Positions 47,433 to 57,705 of a stretch of 64,000 nt of DNA are shown here, one piece after another. This stretch comes from Adiantum capillus-veneris (taxonomy: Eukaryota > Streptophyta > Polypodiopsida > Polypodiales > Pteridaceae): the NCBI GenBank assembly GCA_014529385.2, contig CM043953.1:72297872-72361871 (forward strand), read 5' to 3'. The translations under genes were made by a program, and so were the position numbers. The notes under the pieces are model-generated. The model searched no databases. It saw nothing but the letters and a program-made list of their open reading frames with translations, and was not told the origin of the DNA. The number at the start of each line of letters is the position of its first letter. Positions within the stretch are counted from its first letter, which is position 1.

Positions 47433-48930
47433 CTGACAATAGCCAAACCCCAGCTAACTCATACACCAAGTACCGTGAAAATACAACATAAGCTGCCTAA
47501 GATAACTGTCAACAAATATGGCGATCAATGTAATGAAACAAGTGAGCAAAACCGCTCAAATGATGCCAAAAAACCCGCTCTAATCCAAGAGCTTTATGTG
47601 GTAACGGATGAAACTATCATCAACAATCTCCCTTCTGAAGAGATTGCCACATATATGTCAAATGGCATAATCCGGTGAGCAAACACTCTCACAATGTGAT
47701 GCCAAACCACTATGGCAAAGCAACCCCTGAGTGCCAAATGAAATAAAAACACGACTACAAACCATGCACATAAACAAATAAACTTGCAAGAAAAATAATG
47801 CAGAGTTTTGGCAGTATTTGGTTATCTAACCATAATAACCATACATGCCATAAACATGCTCAAAAGCATGACAAAATCATGCGCAAAATATTCACTCAAG
47901 CATACATGAGCTGCCCCAAAGTCTCAACTCTCTAAACCTGGAAAACAATCCTATAATCCAAAACACAAAGTGCATCAACCGCACTCTACAAGCGAAGCAT
48001 ATACAAGCATAACCCTACATGCAAACCAACCAAAATATGGCCCAAATTGATGCTCAAAATAGCTGAAAACCTGCCCACATATGCCATTGCAAGGCAAAGA
48101 ATATCATCCACCAAAAAGTGCACATCATGTGCATCCACATGGCAACATAAACGAGCATCAAGCATACACCAAATGTGTATCAACAAATGAGCATCCGAAT
48201 CAACTGAAATTTCAACTCACAATCATGCCAGAAATGTTTGCAAAACTCTCTACAAATCCATACACCATACTCTTGAATTTTCTTAATCGTATAAGTCAAT
48301 GCACATAACCTGTGATAAATTCACTCTCGAATCCCGAGAGTCGACAAGAATGCATACATCCACAAAGTGTTCTCAACGTATGCGCATAAATTTGTTAAAA
48401 ATCTCAACCCACACTCTCTTCACTAAGAGCAAAACATCAATGTGCAAAACAAGAGAATGACAAAGCTCAATGTGAGTTCTCCAAATGTAGCAAATCACCA
48501 CAATAGGCATACATAATCTTCAACTTTCCGAACACCCTACAGTTGGTTAGTGCTTATCTCCCAAACCGTTCAGAATGTGCAGAAACTTTCGTCTGCAAAG
48601 TTGTAGACCACATGAAAATGGTTTGAAATTTCAGGAATGGACTTGAGATGGGCTATTTTTACAGGTCAAAATAGATCTATCAAAATTTGCAGCTGGATAC
48701 CCTAGTTGTGTCGACAATCTGCCAAATGTACAGCAAAAATCAGTGCTGAATTTGGAAGAACTTTTAACTGGAAAGTTGTGGACCACAATGTTTTCAACAT
48801 GGATCGTGGGAATTAGCTGAAAATCAATCTTTTTCTCATCCAAAATTCTATTGCAAAACAATGTTGAGCATTTCATAGCTTCACCGCAATCTCCGTCACA
48901 ATGTCGTCGTACTCTCTGCATTCGCCATGA
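47433..48930 (-). other. Leader of the short-LTR Copia
   Basis: About 1.5 kb between primer site and gag on the reverse strand with no recognised coding domain; unusually long for a Copia leader. Confidence 0.55.
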
Positions 48931-48942
48931 GCTCTGATACCA
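48931..48942 (-). other. Primer-binding site of the short-LTR Copia
   Basis: The reverse strand reads TGGTATCAGAGC, the exact plant initiator-Met tRNA primer site, two bases from the LTR. Confidence 0.92.
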
Positions 48943-48944
48943 GT

Positions 48945-49136
48945 TGAAGTGCACGAGCGAGAGCGTGTGTGAGTGTGTGCAGCAATGGAGAAGAGAGTAG
49001 AAGAGGTGACCTTGTGTTTGCAGGGGCTAAAACTCACTCTCAATATGTGAGCCTCCTTATTCTATTATGTACATAATGAATAAGTATAGTGGGTGGACGC
49101 CTAGCCTAACCGGCCACTTGGGACTTTACCCCAACA
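48945..49136 (-). repeat. 5' LTR of the short-LTR Copia
   Basis: 192 bp, about 91% identical to 45536-45718 apart from a ~9-bp indel. Confidence 0.88.
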
Positions 49137-49480
49137 AAGATGAGGTGGACAATTTTATGATTTTTTGGCCTTCCATACCTTCTATATACAATCTCCAATT
49201 TGAGAAAAGACTATAGATCTGTTATCTACATGTCCATAGCTATGATACATGCTATGGTTCTTTGCGCTAAATTTTAAACTTCATTTTGGGGAGAAAATTT
49301 GAATGCAAATGAACTAACCATTTTATTTGGATTACAAAGTAGCTTTGTAGATGCTCTCTTGCTTCCTCACATGTATAGTGAGTTCTTTTAAGATTTATGT
49401 TTCTCACTTACATTTTGACATTTATACCTAGGGCTTCTTAAAATTGGCCTTAGACCTAGTTCTTATAGAAAATATACATT
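49137..49480 (-). pseudogene. Old Copia fossil: right part
   Basis: The old reverse-strand Copia continues here after the short-LTR Copia, and is cut at 49480 by the CACTA insertion. No motif is preserved; the assignment rests on continuity across two precise insertions. Confidence 0.35.
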
Positions 49481-49715
49481 CACTACAAGAGGTTGTGTGC
49501 TCTTGTGACGCTGTTAGCGACGGAAATACACTGGGTTTTTATAACCCCTAGCATTGCTAAAACCGTCGCTATATGCGTCGCTATAAGCGTCGCTATATAG
49601 AGACGCTCATAGCGACGCTCTCGTAGCGACGCTATTAGCGACGTTTACACAGAAGTCTATAGCGACGCTTATAGCAACACTCCAGAGCCATAAATAGCGA
49701 CGGTTATAGCGACGC
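49481..49715. repeat. CACTA left terminus and subterminal repeats
   Basis: 13-bp terminal repeat, then ten copies of GCGAC/GTCGC, mostly as TAGCGACGCT or AGCGTCGCTA in both orientations. In En/Spm such subterminal repeats are the binding sites of the TNPA-type protein. Confidence 0.9.
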
Positions 49716-50095
49716 CCGAGAGAATTTTTTTTTGGTGACAGGGCATTGAATGCCCTGCCACCCATCAACCATATTGTACTTGATTCACTTTTTTAAAAAA
49801 GTGCAAGGGTAGATAATAGACCCAAAATAGTCACCCACAAGACGCATTGTTTGCAAAATTGACAAGCATAAAATTGACAATTGTACACATCATAGGCAAA
49901 ATGAATTGATTGGCAAATGTAATAATGACAATTGTACAACATCATAGGCATAAAGAATTGATTGGCAAAATGAACTGCGGTGACAAATGTAATAATATAC
50001 ATGGTTCAAAAAGACGTATAAAATCCATCTCATGATACATAAGCTATGAGAAACCCTAAACTAATGCTATCTAGCTACGGCTAAACTGACGTCAT
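49716..50095. other. CACTA 3' untranslated stretch with short tandem repeat
   Basis: No gene. GCATTGAATGC near 49743 is a small inverted repeat. A unit of about 50-60 bp containing GACAATTGTACA and ATTGATTGGCAAA recurs two to three times between 49855 and 49995. Confidence 0.6.
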
Positions 50096-51294
50096 CTAGT
50101 CAGACGTCTCATCGCGTCCAAGCGGCGTATCTGTCGGATTCTGCAAAAAAAGGCAATAAGACAGCTTTCAGTAAGTATAAACATATAACGACATTTATAA
50201 AACAATACAAAAAATAGAAAAGAGTAAACCCTAATACTAACCATGCCGCCGCGAGAACTGAGAATGTCCATCAGGGCGTTTAAGCCCTTCCTGCCTGCGT
50301 ACTCGCGCTCGTACGGTGTGGGATCATGTCCTGTCATCGACCACTGTCAAAACATACAAAGATTTCATTCTGTTAGAATTAAAAAACTCATAAACCCTAA
50401 ACTATCGAACATAAAGAGCAATGCGAAAACACTTACAAAATCGGCCTCAAATGATGCCCATCCACCGCTCCCCAAGTGGTGCGAGCTCCCTGCCTCTACT
50501 CGCGCTCTGGCTGCATCCTTTTGTTGCTTCCACTTGTCGGTATTCTCGCGTGCTGCTTTCTTGGCATTCTTCCAATCTTCTTTGGCCAGCCAATCTGGCC
50601 TGTTCCACCCATGCTTGATTGCTTTTTGCACTTTGGAACGCTTGTGTTTGCAGTATTCACGCATTCGAATCTTCATCAGGTCTTCATTGAAGCGCTGATC
50701 CCGTGTTGGAACGGGAAACTCATCATGAAGTATGCTGATGACTCTGTCTTTTAAATCACTTGGTACTCCATTTGTTTAGTATGTAGTGTCTAAACAGCTG
50801 AGAGCAAAGACCACGCATGCGCGAGATCACCTTCTTGCCGTCATCATCCATGATGATGCCGCCGCTGAAGTCGACGGAGTAAGGCAAGCCCTCTGGCCGG
50901 TGACGTGTGAACCTGGGTGTTCCGACAAGGGTCTCTAGCGGCGTGTCGATGGGGGTACGGACGTCAGGTGTCTCCACCGGCGTCTGGGCCCCGAAGCGAG
51001 GAGTGTCGAGTGGGGTGGCTCCTGGCGGAGTAGGTAGAGGTGTGTAGCTGCTAGGAACAGTCAGCCGCGCAAAACCTGGCGTAGATGGCGATGTTGTGGC
51101 TGGTGTGGGGGCGGGCAAAGAAGGGGAGGGTAAAGAGCCTCGTCGAACATGAGGCGGTGTGGAGGCATCGGTGGCGGAATCCCCACAACAACCGTCACCG
51201 CATTGTTGTGCGCTTTTCAATTGGTTGTGCAACCATCTTAAGCTCATGAATGTTGGTAGGCTCTCCAGACCCGTCATCGTGCATCGGTGGTCGT
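50096..51294 (-). pseudogene. Transposase_24 (Ptta/En/Spm)-type domain of the CACTA element
   Basis: Reverse strand. A Pro/Thr-rich linker (TPPGATPLDTPRFGAQ) leads to SGGIIMDDDGKKVISRMRG and the core NRPDWLAKEDWKNAKKAARE, KWKQQKDAARARVEAGSSHH, LGSGGWASFEADF. This is the signature of the plant Ptta/En/Spm transposase family, thought to act as the second, DNA-binding function. A GTAAGT donor follows FEADF; the next exon has GHDPTPYEREYAGRKGLNAL, and after an intron at 50141-50241 the gene ends NPTDTPLGRDETSD with stop at 50096-50098. There is a frame change near 50770. The upstream part runs into the tandem duplication and probably was once continuous with the TNP2 frame. Confidence 0.8.
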
Positions 51295-51506
51295 TGGCGA
51301 TGTTGTGGCTGGTGTGGGGGCGGGCAAAGAAGGGGAGGGTAAAGAGCCTCGTCGAACATGAGGCGGTGTGGAGGCATCGGTGGCGGAATCCCCACAACAA
51401 CCGTCACCGCATTGTTGTGCGCTTTTCAATTGGTTGTGCAACCATCTTAAGCTCATGAATGTTGGTAGGCTCTCCAGACCCGTCGGATCGTGCATCGGTG
51501 GTCGTC
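51086..51506. repeat. 209-bp tandem duplication inside the CACTA coding region
   Basis: Copies 51086-51294 and 51295 to about 51506 are nearly identical; both begin TGGCGATGTTGTGGCTGG and include TGAATGTTGGTAGGCTCTCC. The second has three extra bases near its end. Both encode ESLPTFMSLRWLHNQLKSA on the reverse strand. High identity implies a late event. Confidence 0.93.
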
Positions 51507-54203
51507 TTCCCTGTCTCCACTCGATTCGTGCCCTTTGTTGCTCTTGCTTTGCATCCTCATATTGTGAAATCCACTTTTGCATCACTGGATTGTGAAGCAT
51601 GCAAAATCGGTTGATTTTAGCCTCTAGATCTTCCGTCATCTTCTTCTCAACACCGAGATTGCACATGATAATCCCAGATATGCGCTCATCATCTATGGTT
51701 TGCCATAGCGTGTCCCGGGCTTTATCAAATCCGTCTAGCCACTCTCCAATGTACACTAGGAACTCTGATACCAACCAACCTTCTGCCATGCTACCCTCCG
51801 GACGTTCCTTTTGACGCACATATCCCTTAAGCGTTTTCATGAAACGTTCTAAGAAGAACATCCATCTGGAATGAACTGTGCCAGCTATTTCCACCTCATC
51901 AACTATGTGAACAAGAAGATGCACCTGAATGGTTAGCATGGTAGTAGGAAAATGTTTCTCAAACATGCACACAAGGTCCGCAGCATTTAGTTTGGTGAAT
52001 GGTATGGAGTCTACGTTGATCTCCTTTTGTGAGATCCATTGCACCAGCTTTGCAAGTTTGTAGATTGTGTTACGGATGTCGAGAGACAAACATCCCTCAA
52101 TGGCAACCGGTAAAATAAACTGTAAAGTATGTGCAGCAATAATATTAAAGTCCACATTTTATGCAATGATATTAAAGTCCACTATGAACGTACCTGACAC
52201 ATTTTATGCCAATCGTGTGACTTCAAACCGGTAAGCTTTCCTTCTTTAGTAAAACACGTTCGGAGCGAGAGCATTACGCCAGTGGGGGTCCGGAAAGATC
52301 GAATGGTCTCTTTTACTTTGCGTTCTTGGGCTCCTGTGAAAATCCATGGTGCTTTAGGGAGTTTTATCGATCCATCAGACGCTGTTTGCGGCCAATATTG
52401 CTCCATACGATCCACATTTCTAAGGTCAACTCTGGCTCCCAAAGTATCTTTCTTGCCGGTCAGATGGTCCCATAGTTGATTACCCACATTCTTGAATATG
52501 TGCATTGGATCGAGCAAGTGATTGATCATGAGTCGGGGCCAGTATGGTAACTCGTACCATAGAGATAGTCTCTTCATCCCTGGAGGCAATCCGTCATCGC
52601 ACATCTCCTTCTACTCTAACCATGCTTGTGCAGACATCCTTGGTGGCTCTCTTCCCAAAAAGCCGTCGCGTAACACATGATTCTCTGGAAGATACGCTTG
52701 ATGACCTTCGTAGATTTGCTTCTTCAGTGAGGGTGCCCTACGTGCATTCAGTCTAGGTCCACATGTGACACATGCTCTGTATCCGCTTGTTTGAAGCCCT
52801 GCATGTATACACATGATAATAGATCAACTATGGGAAAAAACAAGATTTACAGTCTCTGAGTGAGGAGTGTCAATACATCACCTGACCATTCTGTTAGCCC
52901 GGGATAGTCATGCATGGTCCACATTAGAATGCCTCTGATCAAAGCATTCCGTCCTCCTGTGTGTCGGCTCATATCCACCACCTCTATGCCAATCCACAAT
53001 TGTTGTAGCTCTTCCAATAGTGGACGAAGATACACATCCATATTCCCCACTTTATATCGCCCTGGCACAATCAAGCTTAGCCATAGGTGCCCCTTCTTCG
53101 TAGTGAACCACGGGGGAATGTTGTAGTTGACGATGACAACGGGCCATGCACTGTAAGATTTTCATCTTTGACCAAATGGATTTACGCCATCCATAGCCAG
53201 GCCTAAGCGCAAATTTTGAGCTTCCCTGGAAAAATCCGACCATGTTCCATCTATATGTTTCCACGCTACGCAATCTGCAGGAATTCGTAGCACACCATCC
53301 GAAGATTTATTCTCCTCATGCCATGATGCTAGGGCGGCCATGGACTTACATTCGAAGAAATGCTTGATGCGAGGAAGCAGAGGAAAATGTCGCAAAACCT
53401 TTTGTGGAATTTTTGTCCCGTGGAGATCTACTCGATATCTTTCGGAATCACATTTCGGACACTTCTCCATGTCTATGTATTCCCCTCTGAAAAGAATGCA
53501 GTCATTAGGACAAGCGTGGATAGAATTGTAATCCATCCCCAAGTTTCGCAAAATCTTTCTTGCTTCATCTCGGGTATCTGGCATCACATTGTCAGCTGGT
53601 AGTATGTGTTCTTTAAGCAATCTACACAACATAAAAATACGATACAGTCGTGTAAAAATCTATCAGATCATTATACATTTAGAGTTTTATTAAAGTAAAC
53701 TAATTGTAATAGATCACCTGAAAAGCGCTATGACGCTAGTGTCACTCCATCCAAACTTTGCCTGCATGTTGAGAAGAACCACGAGTGCTTTCAATCTAGA
53801 CATACGTGCTCCATTATACAATGGCGTATCGGCTTCACTTTTCATATCATCATAGATAAGCCTTTCTGAATCCATGATCGTCTCGATCATTTCATCAATC
53901 TCGGGCTCAAACATTGCCTCGTTGGGAATGTGCTCTGCATGATCATCCCCCGAGCTGTCAGAGGCTACATCTTGTACGTGGCCTCACATATGCTGCTTGA
54001 CCAAAGCGCCTACGAACACGTCTATTGGGTTGCAAGATTGCTGCTTGTTGGCCAACGTCAGAGTCCGACGAGTTATAATTGGCAACAACTCGATCTATAA
54101 TAGATGGATCGAACTCGCCAAATTCACGAACGTGCTGCAAAGAAACACGTCTTGTCCGTCGCACAGCATGCTTGCATTGATTACAAGGACATAAGACCCT
54201 CAT
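51507..54203 (-). pseudogene. CACTA TNP2-type transposase (TnpD-like), near intact
   Basis: Catalytic transposase of CACTA elements, cutting at the terminal repeats. Start at 54203: MRVLCPCNQCKHAVRRTRR is the transposase-associated zinc domain. The TNP2 core spans about 53.6-52.2 kb: CPNDCILFRGEYIDMEKCPK, then NPFGQ, WPVVIVNYNIPPW, GNMDVYLRPLLEELQQLW, CVTCGP, ELPYWPRLMINHLLDPMHIF. DUF4218 follows (52119 to about 51560): FILPVAIEGCLSLDIRN, FMKTLKGYVRQKERPEGSM. Three GT-AG introns keep the frame: 53622-53717, 52799-52881 and 52120-52193. Defects: one stop after NPFGQR, one after AQAWLE, and a frame change between 53914 and 53960. Otherwise family length. Confidence 0.9.
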
Positions 54204-54747
54204 TGAGAGATAGGTGTTTCGGTTGGACGTCCCACATCCTCGTCACTACTCTAAAGAGGATAAAAAATCTATAACCTGGACAACAAAAATTAGAACCACC
54301 GGGTTATAATCTCGTCTTTATTGGTCAATACCTATATTTATGGGTACAAGAAATCTACAGACCCACGTCTACATGATACTGCATGTAGTGGACAAAACCC
54401 CTTTGCCCTCTTCTCTAGCTGTAGCACTTCACACCATCTTAACACTTTTCACAGTAATCTTTTCACTGTTCGTCTAACTCTAAACCCTAAACCGTAAGTA
54501 ATTCTTGCATGGACTCAATCTAACGTAAATAAGCGTAAAATCTAAATAAACGTAAAAAAAATCTAACTAAAAAATAAACCTAAATCTAATTTAACGTATC
54601 TAAAACATCTAACCTTAATCTTAAAAGTCTTGATCTTTGCTCTTCTTCTTGTGTGTGTGTGTGTGTGTGTGTAAATAAACCTAAATCTAATTTAACGTAA
54701 GTCTACATCTAACCTAATCTTTAACGTCTTGATCTTTGCTCTTCTTC

Positions 54748-54814
<67 letters not shown>

Positions 54815-54937
54815 AAACCTAAGTCTAATCTAATATAACATAAATCTAAATCTAACGTAAATTATGTTATATTAAAAACAAAGAACTAAACTAACAGGGA
54901 TTATAAGAACCTTAAAACTGATTTAACACATAATTTT
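54204..54937. other. CACTA upstream filler with (TG)n and poly-G
   Basis: No gene. AAACCTAAATCTAATTTAACGTAA-like phrases recur; TCTTGATCTTTGCTCTTCTTCT plus a TG run occurs twice (about 54630 and 54730). A run of 30 G lies at 54784-54813, after the second TG run. Confidence 0.75.
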
Positions 54938-55299
54938 TCACATAACTCGACAAGAGTTGGCATTCTCATCACTAAAGATGTGAAAGTTAACTTCCGGCGG
55001 TGACGCTGCCTCATCTCCATCCACATCTGACGACAGCAATTGGCCCTTTGGACCGTTCTTGCTCTTGTTACTAACTTTAAAGTTGCTGTTGAATGACTAG
55101 AGGTTGTCTAGATGGTCATTGTCGGGGATGTAGTGACTCTTGCCGCCCTGAAGATCCACCTTCTTCCCTATCTTCTGAAGACATTTCACCAGTACTTTTG
55201 GATCGACGGAGCCCACCATGAGTGAAGGCAGCAATACCCTATATTCCATTGAGGGCTTTCTTCACCCGTTTCATGCAGGCATCGCAGTCTATGGAGACC
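54938..55299 (-). pseudogene. Captured fragment of a HIPP (heavy-metal-associated isoprenylated plant protein) gene
   Basis: Reverse strand. A TTTAG acceptor-like sequence precedes SIDCDACMKRVKKALNGI, the metal-binding loop and helix of an HMA domain, with the CDAC pair. In the next frame follows GSVDPKVLVKCLQKIGKKVD, the second half of the HMA fold, then GPKGQLLSSDVDGDEAASPP and the ending ENANSCRVM-stop. CRVM is a CaaX isoprenylation box, the other hallmark of HIPPs. Native HIPPs are small metal-binding, membrane-anchored proteins. This copy lacks the first exon and has a frame change in the HMA and one stop. It lies within CACTA ends, so it was carried in by the transposon. Confidence 0.82.
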
Positions 55300-55899
55300 T
55301 AAATCTAAATCTAGCGTAAATAAACGTAAATCTAACTAAAAATAAACCTAAATCTAATCTAATTTAACTTAAATAAACCTAAATCTAATTTAACGTAAAT
55401 CTACATCTAACCTAATCTTTAACGTCTTTTAGGATAGTTTCCTACGACGTTATAACTCTCTTCTTCTTGTGTGTGTGCGCGTGTGTGGATGTGTGTGCCA
55501 ATAAAAAGAGATAAATGGTATAACCTTTCTATCACCCATGCCAAGTATGATAGATTGGTTATGCCATTTCCCTCTTGAATAATAGGTCTTGAGTTCAACT
55601 CCTCGTCGGCTAGATCTTTAGGTCTTTTAATTTTAATTAGTTTCCTACGACGTTAAATTAGTTTCTCTCTCTTTCTCTCTCAATGTGTGTGCGTTTTTTT
55701 TGTTTATGCATGTTTTCTCTCTCTTTTCCTCTCTCAATGTGTGCGTTTTTTGTTTATCATGTTCTCTCTCTCTTTTCTCTCTCAATGTGTGCGTTTTTTG
55801 TTTATGCATGTTCTCTCTCTTTTCCTCTCTCAATGTGTGTGTGCATTCTTTCTTTATGTATGGTGTGTGCGTTTTTTTTTTGTTTATGTTTGTACTCTT

Positions 55900-55934
<35 letters not shown>

Positions 55935-55945
55935 AAAAACACTAT

Positions 55946-55990
<45 letters not shown>

Positions 55991-56056
55991 GGAGAGAGAA
56001 AGAGGGGAAGGGAACATGAGTGAGGAGAGGGAAGGAGCATACCTGGCTCCTCCTCT

Positions 56057-56095
<39 letters not shown>

Positions 56096-56102
56096 AAGAA
56101 AG

Positions 56103-56139
<37 letters not shown>

Positions 56140-56160
56140 CGTTACCTGCTCCTTGCTTGA
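55300..56160. other. CACTA right-hand filler: tandem repeats and microsatellites
   Basis: No gene. CTAAATCTAA-type phrases (55295-55425); a unit of about 50 bp (CAATGTGTGTGCGTTTTTT, TTTATGCATG, then CTCTCTTTTCCTCTCT) repeated about four times at 55680-55860; TG/GA runs at 55944-55990 and 56061-56133. Long open frames here are artefacts of these repeats. Confidence 0.8.
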
Positions 56161-56226
56161 GGGCGCCGAAAAACTCAGATCTGAGATCTGAGTTTTTGGG
56201 CGCTCTCTGTTATTTTTTTTAGCCCA

Positions 56227-56350
56227 CCCGGCGTCGCTTTGAGCGTCGCAAATTTACTTGTAAATTTGTGACGCTCATAGCGACGCCGGGATTTATTTTT
56301 TTTGAGCGTCGCTGTGTGAGCGTCGCTAATATGAATAGCCTCTTGTAATG
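56227..56350. repeat. CACTA right terminus with a 31-bp-arm inverted repeat
   Basis: 56227-56257 pairs with 56260-56290 at 29 of 31 positions around a 2-base spacer, with CCCGGCGTCGC at the base of the stem. Two further AGCGTCGCT copies follow, then the 13-bp terminal repeat ending at 56350. Five GTCGC/GCGAC motifs in all, half as many as on the left. Confidence 0.9.
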
Positions 56351-56353
56351 ATT

Positions 56354-56866
56354 TACATCAAAAGTAAGTGGGAAAAATCCACTTACATCATGACGTGTGA
56401 GCTTTATGTATATTTATAATCTATAGAATCCAATAGGATTACAAATCAAGAATCCAACAAAAATTGGCTAGATAGTGTATCTGTAGTCAGCATCTCTAAA
56501 CAACCTGATATGGAGAGCCGCTACTAAACTTAATGAGATCCGATAGCTTCTTAACTCCACACTCTAATGGATGTTACAGTGTCCTCAATGGTACACAACA
56601 ATTGAACCTTCATCCCTTTGCTTAAAGCTATGTTCCCTTATGGATGCCCCTTGCTTCTAGTTTGAGTAGCCAAAGCTGACCCTAGATGTGACCAAAGCTA
56701 ACATTAATCTACACACTCGTAGTGTTATAAAATAGTAAAGCTAATAGGAAAAACTCAAAATTAGCAAGACGTGTCATGAGCATGTCATAATTGTTTGTAG
56801 CAATATAGACATCATAAAAATATGCAAAAGAGAAGCAAGACATGGAACAAAATACTTGACCCACTT

Positions 56867-56905
<39 letters not shown>

Positions 56906-57705
56906 GAAAGAGACGTAAGAGATGCCTTCAAGGACAGATATGTGAGGAGAAATGGCTTCTAGAATGAGAGTAAGAGAGCACTTCCTATTTTTGACATGCT
57001 AAAGGCCCTCGTATCATATGGGTCAAGGTCGTTCAATTATAATTGCTATAGACATATGTCCCTCAAAAGAGCTCAAAAGTCTTGAAGAGAAAGAAATCTT
57101 GTCCCTTTTTAATATGCTATTTCCCAAAGTTGCATTTATTTTTTTGGTATGCTGAAAAGGGGTTGTATTCAAGGAGTGTGATCCCATGATCTGAAGTATT
57201 GATTCAATAAATTTTTTTTTAAATTTTGATTTTAGAGAGTACTTCATTTAAGGACTTCACAACGATTCATTTCGTTGAATTAGATTATTATTTCTTATGC
57301 TTATCAAATCTATCTTTTTTATAAAGATATTAAAATATACTTTTGTTTTAGTTTTTCAATGTGTCTTTTTATTTTATTGTTTTTATTTTATTTTATTTTG
57401 ATTTTTCATAAAATCTAATATATAACTAACCCAAATGATTTTCTCATATTAAATTGATCATTTAATGTGGGAGAATAAATGGGAACAAGAGTTAAGATAT
57501 AGACATGTGCTTTTAGATTTATCTAAGCACGGGGCCAATGGCAATGGGTCCAAATGGGAGATGGTCTAGCAAAGAGAAATGCCAACTAATGGAGCTTTAA
57601 AGACCTTAGGGTTAGCTTCATTAAAGACCTCCAAAGGTTAGTGTTACAAATCCTTAGACCTAGGACCTTAGGCAAGCTAGGGCTGAGCTTGAAGTGGGAA
57701 CCCGA
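56354..57705. other. Non-coding stretch between CACTA and the right-hand gag element
   Basis: AT-rich, with a GA run at about 56869-56894 and no recognised gene. It may continue the old Copia fossil interrupted at 49480, but I see no motif to prove it. Confidence 0.5.

Larger units (their letters stand above)
45536..49136 (-). mobile_element. Short-LTR Copia derivative with internal deletion, 3.6 kb
   Basis: Short LTRs at 45536-45718 and 48945-49136 (TGAARTGCACGAG...CCCAACA) with target duplication AAGAT (45531-45535 and 49137-49141). Reverse orientation is shown by an exact initiator-Met primer site beside the right LTR and a polypurine tract beside the left one. It keeps gag, zinc knuckle, part of protease and a scrap of the RT end. 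Integrase and most of RT are gone. About 16 differences in roughly 180 LTR bases (~9%) make it older than the young Copia. Non-autonomous. Confidence 0.88.
49481..56350 (-). mobile_element. CACTA (En/Spm) DNA transposon, 6.87 kb
   Basis: Terminal inverted repeats CACTACAAGAGG (49481) and, from the right end inverted, CATTACAAGAGG (56350). Three-base target duplication ATT (49478-49480 and 56351-56353). Both subterminal regions are packed with GCGAC/GTCGC motifs. Two transposase-type domains are encoded on the reverse strand, in the usual TNP2-then-second-gene order. It also carries a HIPP gene fragment and several microsatellites. The coding lesions are few (two in-frame stops, two frame changes and one 209-bp duplication), so it decayed recently. 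Confidence 0.95.

Noticed and set aside
55540-55620. GAGTTCAACTCC box suggesting a tRNA or tRNA-derived SINE
   Set aside because: The T-arm stem does not pair, and no convincing A box, anticodon arm or acceptor stem can be drawn.
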